Part shown: positions 7,915 to 17,041 of the stretch, piece after piece
Layout: every line of letters starts with the position of its first letter
Position numbering within the stretch: position 1 is the first letter of the stretch
Assembly (NCBI GenBank): GCA_963710725.1
Contig: CAVQBJ010000008.1
Span: 1,054,001-1,118,000, forward strand
DNA: 64,000 nucleotides
Source of the DNA: CAVQBJ01 sp963710725
GTDB taxonomy: Bacteria > Actinomycetota > Thermoleophilia > Solirubrobacterales > Solirubrobacteraceae
Reading direction: 5' to 3'
Made by a program: the position numbers and the translations under genes
The notes under the pieces: model-generated
Database searches by the model: none
The model's input: the letters and a program-made list of their open reading frames with translations, nothing else
Told to the model about the DNA's origin: nothing

Positions 7915-8874
7915 TTAGCCCTCGTCGATGAAGCGGCGGATGAGGCGGTGCCCGAGGGACAGCCCGTCGGGCAGCTCGACGTGGCCCTCGCGCACCGCCT
8001 CGCGCAGCTCGGCGCGTGGGAACCAGCGGGCATCGACGAGCTCGGAGCGCTCGACCTCGAGCAGGTCACTCGCGCCGAGCGCGAGCTCGGCGCGGAAGCC
8101 GAGCATGAGTGAGGATGGAAACGGCCACGGCTGCGCCCCCTCGTAGCGGACGTCCGCGACGCGCAGGCCGACCTCCTCGGCCGCCTCGCGCACGACGGCG
8201 GCCTCAGGCGTCTCGCCCGGCTCGACGAAGCCGGCGAGCGCGGACCAGCGGCGCTCCGGCGCGCCGAAGCGCCGCGACAGCACGCAGCGGCCGCCGCTCA
8301 CGACGAGCATGATGACCGCCGGATCGGTGCGCGGGAACAGGTGCGCGCCGCAGCCGGGGCAGTGGCGTACGTGGCCGGCCTCCTCGACCGCGGTGAGCGC
8401 CCCGCAGCGCCCGCAGTAGCGGTGCGAGCGGTGCCAGCCGACGATCGCGACCGCGTACGCCGCCAGCGCGGCCTCCGATGCGTCGAGGCCGACCGCGGCC
8501 TCGCGCAGCGACACGAAGCCGCTGGCGCCGAGGGCGGCCTGCGCCGCGTCGTAGGCGAACAGCACGCCGCCGCCGAGATCGAGGCCGAGCAGCGTCAGCT
8601 CGGCGTCATCCGGCACGACGTCGAGGGCGAGGCGGGCGAGCCGGGACTCGCCGTCGCGGAGCACGCTCTGCCCCGCCCCGACGGCGATCACGCGCGTGGT
8701 CGGATCGCCGCGCGCCGCCTCGGCCGCACCTGGGGTGCGAAGGCGCGCCGCACGGTCGGGGCCGGCAGCGACGAACGGCAGGGACGGCGCGGACTGCGGA
8801 TGGGACGCACCCCCGGCGGGGTGGGAGCCCACCGCACGGACCGGCGACGAAGGCAAGGACTCGGACCCGGGCAC
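7915..8874 (-). CDS. nudC: NADH pyrophosphatase (Nudix hydrolase, NudC type)
   Basis: The enzyme cleaves NAD(H) to NMN(H) and AMP and can act as an mRNA decapping (NAD-cap) enzyme. A zinc ribbon is present (CGRCG … CPGCG, about residues 155-177). The Nudix box GFVEPGETPEAAVVREAAEEVG is complete (shown here as the 22-residue motif around 217-238, key residues G, E, REAAEEVG). The NudC-specific motif is QPWPFPSSLM. The start is a GTG at 8874; the first ~60 residues are Pro/Ala/Gly-rich and poorly conserved, so a later GTG start is possible. It is convergent with the reductase and 59 bp from the next minus-strand gene. Confidence 0.9.
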   Translation of the reverse strand: MPGSESLPSSPVRAVGSHPAGGASHPQSAPSLPFVAAGPDRAARLRTPGAAEAARGDPTTRVIAVGAGQSVLRDGESRLARLALDVVPDDAELTLLGLDLGGGVLFAYDAAQAALGASGFVSLREAAVGLDASEAALAAYAVAIVGWHRSHRYCGRCGALTAVEEAGHVRHCPGCGAHLFPRTDPAVIMLVVSGGRCVLSRRFGAPERRWSALAGFVEPGETPEAAVVREAAEEVGLRVADVRYEGAQPWPFPSSLMLGFRAELALGASDLLEVERSELVDARWFPRAELREAVREGHVELPDGLSLGHRLIRRFIDEG

Positions 8875-8933
8875 CGTAGACGATGTTAATCCGGGCGCCC
8901 GACCCGGCCCAGCCCGCGGGCGCCGATGACGCG

Positions 8934-11147
8934 TCAGGCCGCCACGAGTGCCGTCTCGCTTGCCGTCGACGCCGCGACGACCCGGTTGCGGCCGTTCGCC
9001 TTCGCGACGCGCAGCGCCGCATCGGCGGCGCCGAACAGGCGCTCGTAGTCGAACGCCGCGCCGGCCCCGCAGTCCGAGACGCCGACCGAGACCGTCACCG
9101 GCAGCCCGGCCACGCCACGCCCGCCCACCGATGCGCGGATGCGCTCAGCGACGACGGCGGCGCCACGCTCGTCCATCCCGACGAGCAGCACCAGGAACTC
9201 CTCGCCCCCGATCCGGTACGCGGAGTCGAACAGCCGCAGGCCCGTGCGCATGCGATCGGCCACCTCGGCAAGCACACGGTCGCCGGTCGCGTGGCCGTGC
9301 TCGTCGTTGATCGCCTTGAAGTTGTCCAGGTCCGCGACCAGCACGGCCACGGGCTTGCCGCCGGCGTCCAGGCGGTGCGAGAGCTCGGCCACGCGCGCGC
9401 GCAGAGCCGTGCGGTTGAGCATTCCCGTGAGCTGATCGATCGTGGCCACGCCCAGCTGATCGACCGTGGCCTGACCGATCCCGTAGCCGAACAGCGACAC
9501 GGCCCCAAGCAGGGCGAGGGGCAGCAGGAGGATCGATGGATTGCCCAGCACCGCAGGCGCATCCATCAGCAGCGCCGCCGCCGCTATCACCGCGCCGCCG
9601 AACACGGCCACGCCCGCGGCGCCGCGGGCCGGCAGGGCGGCTCCGGTGACGAACATGAGCACGGTGAGGAACGGGAGCGCGAACAGCGGCGCGGGATCGG
9701 CTAACAGGAGCCCACCCGCGACGCCGACGAGGGTGAACATGACGGCGAGGGTCATCGGGTATTCGGGGCGGGCCACTCGCTGCGGCACGATGGTGTGGAT
9801 CGCGGTGGCCAGGGCCACGCTGACCACGACCGGGATGACCGACGTCCAACCGAACCAGGGCACCGTGCTGGCCAGCGCCACGAACGAAATGGGACTGGTG
9901 AAAGCCGAGACCCGGCGCTGGCGAGCGAAGATGTCGAGCATGTGCTCGCGCTCGGTCGCGGTGGCGATGAGCAGGCTGCGCGGCGCGTCGGACGGTCGAT
10001 CGTCGCGTGCCGGAGCGCCCCCGGTCGCGGCGGCGGCCTGAAGCGGCACGGCCGGGCGCAGGCGGCGGTCGAGCGGCGCGTCTCCCCGGTCGGCGACGGC
10101 TTCGCCGGCCCGGGCCAGATCCGCCGAACCGCTCGTCACGACGCGATCGCGTCCGCCCGCCTTGGCGCGGTACAGCGCGCGATCGGCACAGGCGAAGAGC
10201 AGTGCGTAGTCGCGCACCTGGGCGTTGGACGTCGCTACGCCGAGGGACATCGTCACCGGTATGCCGCCGCTCGTCTCCTGGCGCGCGGCGGCCCGCATCC
10301 GTTCGGCCAGGCCCGTCGCCACACCGGCCGCGGCGCCCTCGAGCAGCGCGACGAACTCCTCGCCGCCGAAGCGGTACAGCGAGCCGTTCTGGGCCACGAC
10401 CGTCTCCAGTCGTCGCGCCACCGAGACGAGCACCTCGTCGCCGGCGGCGTGCCCGTGCTCGTCGTTGATCGACTTCAGGTGGTCCACGTCCCCGACGATG
10501 ACCGCGACCTGAGCCGAGCCGACGCCGGCGAGGTGGTGCGTGAGCTCCACCGCCCGCGCCTGCAGGGCCGTCCGGTTGAGCAGGCCGGTGAGCGGATCGA
10601 CGATCGCCGCCGCGCGCGACTTCTCCTCGGCGTCGAGCGTCATCGCGGCCAGCAGCGCGATGACCACCACCATGGCCACCGGGAGGACGAGTGCCGGCGG
10701 CGTGGCCGCGATCGCGCTGGGCATGAAGACCAGGCCGGTGCCCACCATCGCCAGCACGGTGAGCCCGGCGCCCACCGCGACCACGCGCCGCGGGAGCTGC
10801 GGGGCCACGACGAGCGCCGGGAACACGAAGATCGGCAGCGCGTAGATGCGGGGGCCCGTCGCGAGGGCGATCGCCAGCACGATCGAGGACTGCGCGATGA
10901 GGAAGACGGCGACCGATGAGCGCTCGGGGCGAGCCATGCGAACCATCACCAGCTCCCCGATCACCACGGCGACCCCCGCCGCGATGAAGGGCAGCTGCAT
11001 CGCCCAGCCGTACACGGGGATCGAGACGAGCGCAGCGACGCCCAGCAGCGCGATCGACCAGCGCTTGGCCGTGCGCAGCCGTGCGCTCATGTCGAGCAGG
11101 CGCGCGCGCTCCGCCTCGTCGCGGCAAAGCCAGCCCTTCGCTCTCAT
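8934..11147 (-). CDS. Double diguanylate cyclase: two [membrane segment + GGDEF] units in one chain
   Basis: A 737-residue protein predicted to make c-di-GMP. The ATG at 11147 follows GGGGG closely. Unit 1 has about six transmembrane helices (residues ~28-175), then DPLTGLLNRTAL and a GGDEF domain with the active motif RFGGEEF. After a Pro/Ala-rich linker, unit 2 repeats the plan: about six helices (~425-570), DQLTGMLNRTAL and RIGGEEF. Both catalytic motifs are intact and the two units align along their length (INDEHGHA.GD in both), which points to an internal gene duplication. No RxxD inhibitory site is evident before either motif. The membrane parts match no sensor family I know. It stands between nudC and pabBC on the same strand, with a 59-bp gap to nudC. 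Confidence 0.88.
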   Translation of the reverse strand: MRAKGWLCRDEAERARLLDMSARLRTAKRWSIALLGVAALVSIPVYGWAMQLPFIAAGVAVVIGELVMVRMARPERSSVAVFLIAQSSIVLAIALATGPRIYALPIFVFPALVVAPQLPRRVVAVGAGLTVLAMVGTGLVFMPSAIAATPPALVLPVAMVVVIALLAAMTLDAEEKSRAAAIVDPLTGLLNRTALQARAVELTHHLAGVGSAQVAVIVGDVDHLKSINDEHGHAAGDEVLVSVARRLETVVAQNGSLYRFGGEEFVALLEGAAAGVATGLAERMRAAARQETSGGIPVTMSLGVATSNAQVRDYALLFACADRALYRAKAGGRDRVVTSGSADLARAGEAVADRGDAPLDRRLRPAVPLQAAAATGGAPARDDRPSDAPRSLLIATATEREHMLDIFARQRRVSAFTSPISFVALASTVPWFGWTSVIPVVVSVALATAIHTIVPQRVARPEYPMTLAVMFTLVGVAGGLLLADPAPLFALPFLTVLMFVTGAALPARGAAGVAVFGGAVIAAAALLMDAPAVLGNPSILLLPLALLGAVSLFGYGIGQATVDQLGVATIDQLTGMLNRTALRARVAELSHRLDAGGKPVAVLVADLDNFKAINDEHGHATGDRVLAEVADRMRTGLRLFDSAYRIGGEEFLVLLVGMDERGAAVVAERIRASVGGRGVAGLPVTVSVGVSDCGAGAAFDYERLFGAADAALRVAKANGRNRVVAASTASETALVAA

Positions 11148-11219
11148 GCAGCCCCCATCGGCCGTCCGCGCCGGCAAATCCAACGCAGGCCGCGCCAAAT
11201 GGCCGCATTGCTGCGCCGG

Positions 11220-13331
11220 TCATCGGCCCGGCGGACGCGCCGACACAGGCCGGGGCGGACCCGCCACCAGCTCGCCCGCCAGCCGCGCCGCCAACCCCAC
11301 CCGCCCGAGCGCCTGCCCGTCGAGGCTGTGCACCAGCTCGGCGCCGCCGAGCGCGCCGGTCACGAACACCTCCTCGGCCCCGGCGAGCAGCGCCACCGTG
11401 AGCGGCTCCTCGCGCACGGCCACACCGAGCCGCCCGGCGACGGCGAGCACGCGCGCCCGCGTACGGCCGGGCAGGATGCGCCCGTCGAGCGGCGGCGTGC
11501 GCAGCGTCCCGTCGCCACCGAGCGCGAACACGTTGGCCCGCGCGGCCTCGAGCACGCCGCCATCGAGGTCGCACAGCAAGGGCTGCGCCGGCGCAACGTG
11601 GCCGGCGAGCTCCTCGAGCAGCCGCCGGTCCGCCCACTTGTGCGCGCCGAGTCCGCCCGGCACGCTCACACAGCGCAGATGCACGGCCGTCCGTGGTCCG
11701 TCGAGCGGCGTGCAGATCACGGCGAGACCGCACCCGCCGGGCCGGTAGTCGAGGCGCAGGCGCCCGAGCGCGACGCCCGTCGCCGCCGCGGCGGCGTCCT
11801 CCCGCCCGCCGGGCGCAACCGCCTCTCCGTAGAGCTCGCGCACGCTCGCGGCGAGGCGCTCCAGGTGCGCGTCGAGCCCGACCGCCTCGCCATCGCGCAC
11901 GAGCACCGTCTCGAACACCCCGGCCCGGGGATCCGGCCGCCGGACCGGCCGGGCGCCGAGCCGCAGCGGGGCCGGCGCGGCGGCGACATCGCGCTCGTCG
12001 GCCATGCGCGCGCCGATCGCCGCGAGCAGCGGCGCCGCCTTCGTGGCGCACTCGGCCGCCTCGGCTGCCGGCTCGGAGTCGGCGACGATCCCGCCACCGA
12101 CGCCGAGCCAGATCTCCCGGTCGCGGACCTCGAACGTGCGGATGGCCACGCTCAGCTCGAGCCCGGCGAGCGGGCTCGCGAACCCGATCGCCCCGGTGAA
12201 CGCGTCGCGCGGCGTGCTCTCCAGCTCGGCGATGACCTCCATCGCGGCGACCTTCGGAGCACCGGTGACCGAGCCCGGCGGGAACGCGGCGCGCACGAGC
12301 TCGCCGTCGCCGACGTCCCCGCGCAGCCGCCCGCTCACCTCCGAGACGAGATGCCACACCCCCACATGGCGACGAACTTGGGAAAGGACATCCACGGTCA
12401 CCGACCCGACCTCGCACACCCGTCCCAGATCGTTACGGACGAGGTCGACGATCATCGTGTTCTCGGCGCGGTCCTTCGCCGAGGTGGCGAGCGACGAGCG
12501 CTCGGTCGCCGCGCTCGCGGCGTCGGCCGAGGCGGGACGGGTCCCCTTGATCGGCGCACTGCGCACGTCGCGGCCGTGGCGGGCGAGGAACAGCTCGGGC
12601 GAGACGCTGACGAGCGCCCCCCATGGCCCGGCAAGGTAGGCCGACCGATCCCCCGCCACGCTCCCCCGCGCGGCGACGAAGACGTCGAGCGGGTCGCCGT
12701 CCAGGCGCGAGCGCAGGCGCGTGGCGACGTTCGCCTGCAGCAGGTCGCCGGCATGGATGCGCTCGCGCGCGCAGGCCACCGCGCGCGCGTGACCGGCCAG
12801 CGTCGGCTGCACGCTCCACGGTTCAGTGCCGAACGGCGCCGCGCGCAACCACGCCTCATCCTGCGCCCGGCGGCAGAGGACGACGAGGCGCTCGCGCAGC
12901 GCGGCCTCGCGCTCGTCGCTCCACAGCGCCTCGAACCACCAGCGCCCGAGCGCGTCGCGGCGCAGGACGTGGTCGTAGTAGGCGAGCGCCGCGTCGGGCA
13001 GGCCGGCCGGTGCCGGCGGCCCGGCGCCGAGGTCCTCCAGACGAGCGCCGAGGCGGTAGCCGAGGTACCCGAACCATCCGCCGGCGACGAGCCCGGCCTC
13101 GCTCGCGTGCACCGGCGGCTGCTCGTCGAGCAGCGCGAACGGATCGGCGTCGGGCGCGGCCACGCGGGTCGGCTCCGAGCCGATCAGCGCGCCGCCGCCG
13201 GCCCAGCGTCCGACGAGCGCGAAGGGTCTGCGGTCACCACGCACGAGCAGCGCTGCGTCCTCGGCCGTCAGGCGCCACGGCAGGGCGAGACGCCGGGCCT
13301 GCAGCGGCTGGGCGGGTGCGTGCAGCGACAC
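11220..13331 (-). CDS. pabBC: Aminodeoxychorismate synthase component I fused to aminodeoxychorismate lyase (PabB-PabC)
   Basis: A bifunctional p-aminobenzoate enzyme for folate synthesis. The first ~430 residues are PabB: the chorismate-binding core has PIKGTRP, RAENTMIVDLVRNDLGRVCE and FPPGSVTGAPKVAAMEVI. The last ~240 residues are a PLP-dependent aminodeoxychorismate lyase (fold type IV) with AHKWADRRLLEEL (catalytic Lys) and EAARANVFALGGDGTL. The glutaminase PabA is not fused and is not in the window, so it must be encoded elsewhere. I chose the GTG at 13331 (RAV|SLHAP); a TTG at 13376 would add 15 Arg/Pro-rich residues. It follows the hydrolase gene on the same strand after 115 bp containing a hairpin. 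Confidence 0.9.
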   Translation of the reverse strand: MSLHAPAQPLQARRLALPWRLTAEDAALLVRGDRRPFALVGRWAGGGALIGSEPTRVAAPDADPFALLDEQPPVHASEAGLVAGGWFGYLGYRLGARLEDLGAGPPAPAGLPDAALAYYDHVLRRDALGRWWFEALWSDEREAALRERLVVLCRRAQDEAWLRAAPFGTEPWSVQPTLAGHARAVACARERIHAGDLLQANVATRLRSRLDGDPLDVFVAARGSVAGDRSAYLAGPWGALVSVSPELFLARHGRDVRSAPIKGTRPASADAASAATERSSLATSAKDRAENTMIVDLVRNDLGRVCEVGSVTVDVLSQVRRHVGVWHLVSEVSGRLRGDVGDGELVRAAFPPGSVTGAPKVAAMEVIAELESTPRDAFTGAIGFASPLAGLELSVAIRTFEVRDREIWLGVGGGIVADSEPAAEAAECATKAAPLLAAIGARMADERDVAAAPAPLRLGARPVRRPDPRAGVFETVLVRDGEAVGLDAHLERLAASVRELYGEAVAPGGREDAAAAATGVALGRLRLDYRPGGCGLAVICTPLDGPRTAVHLRCVSVPGGLGAHKWADRRLLEELAGHVAPAQPLLCDLDGGVLEAARANVFALGGDGTLRTPPLDGRILPGRTRARVLAVAGRLGVAVREEPLTVALLAGAEEVFVTGALGGAELVHSLDGQALGRVGLAARLAGELVAGPPRPVSARPPGR

Positions 13332-13403
13332 CGCGCGCAGTCTAGGTCCGCTTCGCCGCGGCGGCCCTTTCCCCAAGCACTCGCCGGCCGAGGGCAGCGG
13401 CGC

Positions 13404-13432
13404 GCGCTCCCCCGGGGTCGGCGGGGGAGCGC
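13404..13432 (-). terminator. Hairpin terminator after the secreted hydrolase gene
   Basis: Perfect 11-bp stem GCGCTCCCCCG (13404-13414) / CGGGGGAGCGC (13422-13432) with a 7-nt loop, 14 bp past the stop codon of the 13447-15357 gene. It probably separates that gene from pabBC. Confidence 0.7.
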
Positions 13433-13446
13433 TGTGCCGCTCGCGG

Positions 13447-15357
13447 TCAGGGCGAGGTCTGCAGGGTCGGCAGCGAGACGGTCGCCTTGGTGACGAACGT
13501 CGCGTTGACCCCGTTACTCGGGCGCAGGTACGGAGAGTCAGTGGCGAGGATCTCCACTCGCGCCTGGTCCCCGGCCGCGAAGGTGTAGTCGTTGCCGGCG
13601 AGCTGGAAGGTCACCGTGCCCGACTGGTCGTTGGTGAGGCGGTAGACGCCGCGGCTGACGAGGATCTCGGTGCCGTTCGGCTTGACGTCCCACAGGTGCG
13701 CGTCGAGCTGCCCGTTGGCGCCGACGTTGAACAGGTTCAGCGTGATCGTCGGCATGCCGGCGAGCGTGTACGGTCGCCAGCGGACCGGTGCGTTGACGCT
13801 GACGCTGTTGGTCGCCGGCGTCGCCGGGTAGGTCTGGCACGGGTTCGAGCCCTGGAGCGCCGTCGTGAACAGCGTCCCGAACGAACCGCCGGTCAGCTCC
13901 GAGGTGAGGCTCGACAGGCTCGTCTGACCGTCGAGCAGACCGGTCACCAGGCTCGAGACGGTGCTCGTCAGCAGCGGGATGATCGGATCCAGCGAGGCCT
14001 GACCGAGGTAGTTCAGCCCGCTGGATGCCGTCCCCTGGAACGCCGAGGAGCTGAAGGTGAGCGTGCCGGGGTGTGTCGCCGCCCAGCTGGAGGCGACGAT
14101 CGGCGCGCCCGTCGGGCTCCCGGCCGGGCAGGTCATCGGGTACAGGGTCGCGCTGCGCGGCGCGGGCGCCGAGCCGGCGCCCTTCAGCTTCGCGTTGAAG
14201 AACGCGTCGCCCGCGTTGACGAGCTGATCGACGACGTCGGAACGGTTGGAGGCCGGTGGGTGGCCGGTGTCGGCGAACTGCAGCGACACGTCGGCGTTCG
14301 GGTCGGCGGCGAGCGCCTGGTTGTAGAGCGCGACGCCCTGCTGCGCGGTGAACAGGTCATCGGTCCAGCCGTTCTCGATCAGCATCGGCGACGGGGCGCC
14401 CGGGATCGTGTCCGTGCCGTCATAGGCGACGGCGTTGAGGACCGACTCGGACTCCGAGTCGGTGTACGGCTCGCCCTGCAGCAGACGCGTGTACCAGTTC
14501 GTGAGGTCGGCCGACGGATCGACGCCCGCCGGGGCGACGTAGCCGGTCAGCTGGGTGATCAGGTACAGGAACGTCACGTAGGAGAGCTTCATCACGCCGA
14601 CCGGCGAGGTGTCCGCCGCATAGCTCGGGGCCTGCGTGTCGAGCAGACGCCCATTGGGGACGAGCGCCGCCGCGAGGTCGGCCCAGCCCCAGCGCGGGTA
14701 GGCCGCGGCGATCGACAGCGGGGTCCCGTTCGGGCTGGTCCAGGGCGCGAAGCCGCCGTCGGGCAGGCGGATGCGGTTCTTCAGGAACGCGAGCTCGGCG
14801 GCCCCGCCACCGCCGTAGGAGACGCCCGTGACGCCGAGCGCGTTCGGCGCGGCGATGCCCTCGTCGACGAGCAGGCCGAGCAGGTACTGGGTGTCGCGCG
14901 CCTCGTAGCGCGTGTCGTCGAGGTGCACCCAACCGTGCGCGCAGTCGGACGTCCGCGAGGACGACAGCCCGCACGAGTTGCCGAACCCCCGCGAGGAGTA
15001 GTTGACGACGGCGTAGCCCTGCTGGGCGTAGTAGGTGTTGTTGTAGTGGTAGGTGAGGGCCTGCGAGCCGTCGGCCGATGTGTCCTCGAACATCGTCTTG
15101 TCGCCCCCGAGGCCGTGCAGCATCACGATCGTCGGCCACGGGCCGCTGCCGGTCGCCGGGAGGGTGACGTCGACGTCCAGTGGCGTTCCGTCCCACGACG
15201 GCACACGCTGGGACAGACTCGACGTCGGGCAGAAGCGCACGCCGTTCTGTGCCGTGCACGGATGCCCGAACGGCGCCGGGTCCGCCTGCGCGACCGCACC
15301 GGACATCGCGATCGCCGCGATGGCGCCCACCAGGACGCCGGCTGCTCTGCACCTCAT
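13447..15357 (-). CDS. Secreted alpha/beta hydrolase, CocE/NonD (peptidase S15-like) family
   Basis: A 636-residue exported serine hydrolase. The ATG at 15357 follows GAGGAGGAG. The signal peptide ends near residue 26 (AIAAIAMSGAVAQADP). The mature part has the pattern of X-Pro dipeptidyl-peptidase/CocE enzymes: strand plus oxyanion region IVMLHGLGGDK, nucleophile GVSYGGGGA, acid in IENGWTDDLF, base in DTGHPP, and a C-terminal jelly-roll domain (VNAPVRWRPYTLAGMPTITL onward). CocE-type members cleave esters, amides or N-terminal X-Pro dipeptides; the substrate cannot be assigned. A divergent TetR gene 196 bp away is its likely regulator. Confidence 0.85.
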   Translation of the reverse strand: MRCRAAGVLVGAIAAIAMSGAVAQADPAPFGHPCTAQNGVRFCPTSSLSQRVPSWDGTPLDVDVTLPATGSGPWPTIVMLHGLGGDKTMFEDTSADGSQALTYHYNNTYYAQQGYAVVNYSSRGFGNSCGLSSSRTSDCAHGWVHLDDTRYEARDTQYLLGLLVDEGIAAPNALGVTGVSYGGGGAAELAFLKNRIRLPDGGFAPWTSPNGTPLSIAAAYPRWGWADLAAALVPNGRLLDTQAPSYAADTSPVGVMKLSYVTFLYLITQLTGYVAPAGVDPSADLTNWYTRLLQGEPYTDSESESVLNAVAYDGTDTIPGAPSPMLIENGWTDDLFTAQQGVALYNQALAADPNADVSLQFADTGHPPASNRSDVVDQLVNAGDAFFNAKLKGAGSAPAPRSATLYPMTCPAGSPTGAPIVASSWAATHPGTLTFSSSAFQGTASSGLNYLGQASLDPIIPLLTSTVSSLVTGLLDGQTSLSSLTSELTGGSFGTLFTTALQGSNPCQTYPATPATNSVSVNAPVRWRPYTLAGMPTITLNLFNVGANGQLDAHLWDVKPNGTEILVSRGVYRLTNDQSGTVTFQLAGNDYTFAAGDQARVEILATDSPYLRPSNGVNATFVTKATVSLPTLQTSP

Positions 15358-15487
15358 GACCCACTCCTCCTCGTTGTCTGATCCTTGACCCACCAGCGCC
15401 GTCGACGCGTCGCCGGACGTGGCCAACCCTCGTCAAACCGACTAGAGACGACCACGTCTGCGGGACCCTACCATGAAGAGCTAAACC

Positions 15488-15500
15488 TGAGTCTGATTCA
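15488..15500. promoter_or_regulatory. Candidate TetR operator
   Basis: TGAGTCTGATTCA is a 6-bp inverted repeat around a central T with one mismatch. It lies in an AT-richer stretch of the spacer between the divergent hydrolase and TetR genes, 53 bp before the TetR start. Similar TGA-N-TCA dyads are common for this regulator class. Confidence 0.5.
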
Positions 15501-15553
15501 CTTTTTGCGGCTCCGAGCAACGAAAAACACGACTGGTGCACTAACGTGGATGG

Positions 15554-16252
15554 ATGGCCGACACGGAGAGTGGGCCCACAGCGCAGCGTCGCCGCACCCC
15601 TGTGCAGCGACGGAGCCGCGGACGGGTACAGGACATCCTCAACGCGACGGGGAAGCTGCTCGGGGAGGGCGGCGTCGACGCCGTGACGACGCGTGCGCTC
15701 GCCGAGCGCGCCAACATCTCCGTCGCCGCCGTCTACCAGTACTTCCCCAACCGGGACGCGATCATCGACGCGTATCTCGAGCAGGCCACGAGCCGCATCG
15801 ACACGAGCGTGCTCGAGACGGTGCTCGAGCTCGAGCTCGTCTCACCCCGCACCGTCGTCGAGGCCGCGGTGCTCGCACATCTGCACTTCTACCAGCGCAA
15901 CCCCGACCTCGTGCAGGTGTGGCTCAGCTCGGGGACCGATTCGGTCGTGCTCAGCCGCGCGCGCGAGCGCAACGCCGAGCTCGGGCACTGGCTCGAAGGC
16001 GCCTTCCGGTCCGCCGGGTTCCTGCGCGACAACATGCCCCCCTACGGGGCCGACCTCGTCGTCGAGGTCTGCCAGAGCGCGATCGAATTCGCGCTCATCA
16101 CGCCGCGCCCGCTCGAGGAGCAGGATGAGATCGTGCGCATGGGCATCGAGATGGTCCTCTCCCAGATCGAGCTGTTCATGACCGAGCGCGCCCTGAAGGG
16201 CGTCAGCGCCGCGGAGTTCGCGCAGGCGCTCACCGACGCCACCGGTTCCTAA
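15554..16252 (+). CDS. TetR/AcrR-family transcriptional regulator
   Basis: A 232-residue regulator. The N-terminal domain begins RRSRGRVQDILNATGKLLGE and contains the HTH TRALAERANISVAAVYQYFP typical of the family, followed by NRDAIIDAYLEQA. The C-terminal region is helical, with HLHFYQRNPDLVQVW and MGIEMVLSQIELFM, like the TetR_C subgroups of actinobacteria. It is divergent from the secreted CocE-type hydrolase, with a candidate operator at 15488-15500, so control of that gene is likely. The ligand is unknown. Confidence 0.85.
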   Translation: MADTESGPTAQRRRTPVQRRSRGRVQDILNATGKLLGEGGVDAVTTRALAERANISVAAVYQYFPNRDAIIDAYLEQATSRIDTSVLETVLELELVSPRTVVEAAVLAHLHFYQRNPDLVQVWLSSGTDSVVLSRARERNAELGHWLEGAFRSAGFLRDNMPPYGADLVVEVCQSAIEFALITPRPLEEQDEIVRMGIEMVLSQIELFMTERALKGVSAAEFAQALTDATGS

Positions 16253-16384
16253 ACAGCGGGCGTCGGCGCCTAAAGAGGTCGGCGCAGAGTCTGCACGACC
16301 GCCCATTGCGCGGTTGCGCCCTTTACCGACAGACTCGTCACGGTCGGCTGAGGAACGAGCACGGAAAACCTGGGGAGGTGTCAG

Positions 16385-16972
16385 GTGTCGGTACTAACGC
16401 CAGCGCGAGCGACGGACGATGAGACGATCGGTGCCGTCGGGCCCGAGCCCGAGCCTGGTGCCGCGACGCCCAATCCCCGGCCCGCGCACCGGCTCGATCC
16501 AGAGCGCCTCGGCGACCACGCCGCGCGGCTGTACCGCGCCGCGTACGGCCTCTGCGGCTCGCGCGAGCAGGCCGAGGATCTCGTGCAGGACACCTACGAG
16601 CGGATCCTGCGCCGGCCGCGCTTCCTGCGCCACGAGGACGATCTCGGCTACCTGCTGCGGGTGCTGCGCAACACGTGGATCAGCCGCGCCCGCGGCCGCC
16701 GCGTCGAGGTCGTGCCGATGGACGCCGAGGAGACGAGCGCGATCGCCGATCCGGCCGGGGACACGACGACCGAATGGATCAACACGGCGGCCGTCTACGA
16801 CGCCCTGCGGCTGCTGAGCGAGCCGCTGCGCGAGGCCGTTGTCGCCGTCGATGTCGTCGGCCTCTCCTACAAGGATGCGGCCCGCGCCCTCGGCACGAAG
16901 GAGGGCACGATCATGAGCCGCCTGCACCGGGGCCGCGGGCAGGTCGCCGCGCACCTGCAGCTCGCGGCCTAG
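16385..16972 (+). CDS. RNA polymerase sigma factor, ECF (sigma-70 group 4) type
   Basis: A 195-residue sigma factor starting at a GTG 7 nt after GGGGAGG. Region 2 is HAARLYRAAYGLCGSREQAE with DLVQDTYERILRRP; region 4 is LSEPLREAVVAVDVVGLSYK with ARALGTKEGTIMSRLHRGRG. The first ~35 residues are a Pro/Glu-rich extension. No anti-sigma gene is adjacent: upstream is a TetR gene on the same strand and downstream is a convergent LuxR-type ATPase. It therefore may be controlled at transcription or by a distant partner. Confidence 0.88.
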   Translation: MSVLTPARATDDETIGAVGPEPEPGAATPNPRPAHRLDPERLGDHAARLYRAAYGLCGSREQAEDLVQDTYERILRRPRFLRHEDDLGYLLRVLRNTWISRARGRRVEVVPMDAEETSAIADPAGDTTTEWINTAAVYDALRLLSEPLREAVVAVDVVGLSYKDAARALGTKEGTIMSRLHRGRGQVAAHLQLAA

Positions 16973-16985
16973 CGGCGCCCCCACC

Positions 16986-17041
16986 CCGGCCTGACCGCAT
17001 CACCTCCTGACGCCCACCCCCCGTCAGTGCGGTCAGGCCGG
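16986..17041. terminator. Nested hairpin between sigma factor and LuxR gene, overlapping the LuxR stop
   Basis: A perfect 14-bp inverted repeat, CCGGCCTGACCGCA (16986-16999) and TGCGGTCAGGCCGG (17028-17041), encloses a second 6-bp stem CTGACG (17007-17012) / CGTCAG (17022-17027). The right arm contains the stop codon and last codons of the minus-strand regulator. It can serve as a bidirectional terminator for the convergent pair. Confidence 0.75.

Noticed and set aside
9145..12417. A 1090-codon minus-strand frame over the double cyclase and pabBC
   Set aside because: Out-of-frame reading of two clear genes; Arg-rich and without motifs.
16385..16972. Anti-sigma partner for the ECF sigma factor
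   Set aside because: Neither neighbour has a zinc-finger or membrane anti-sigma pattern.
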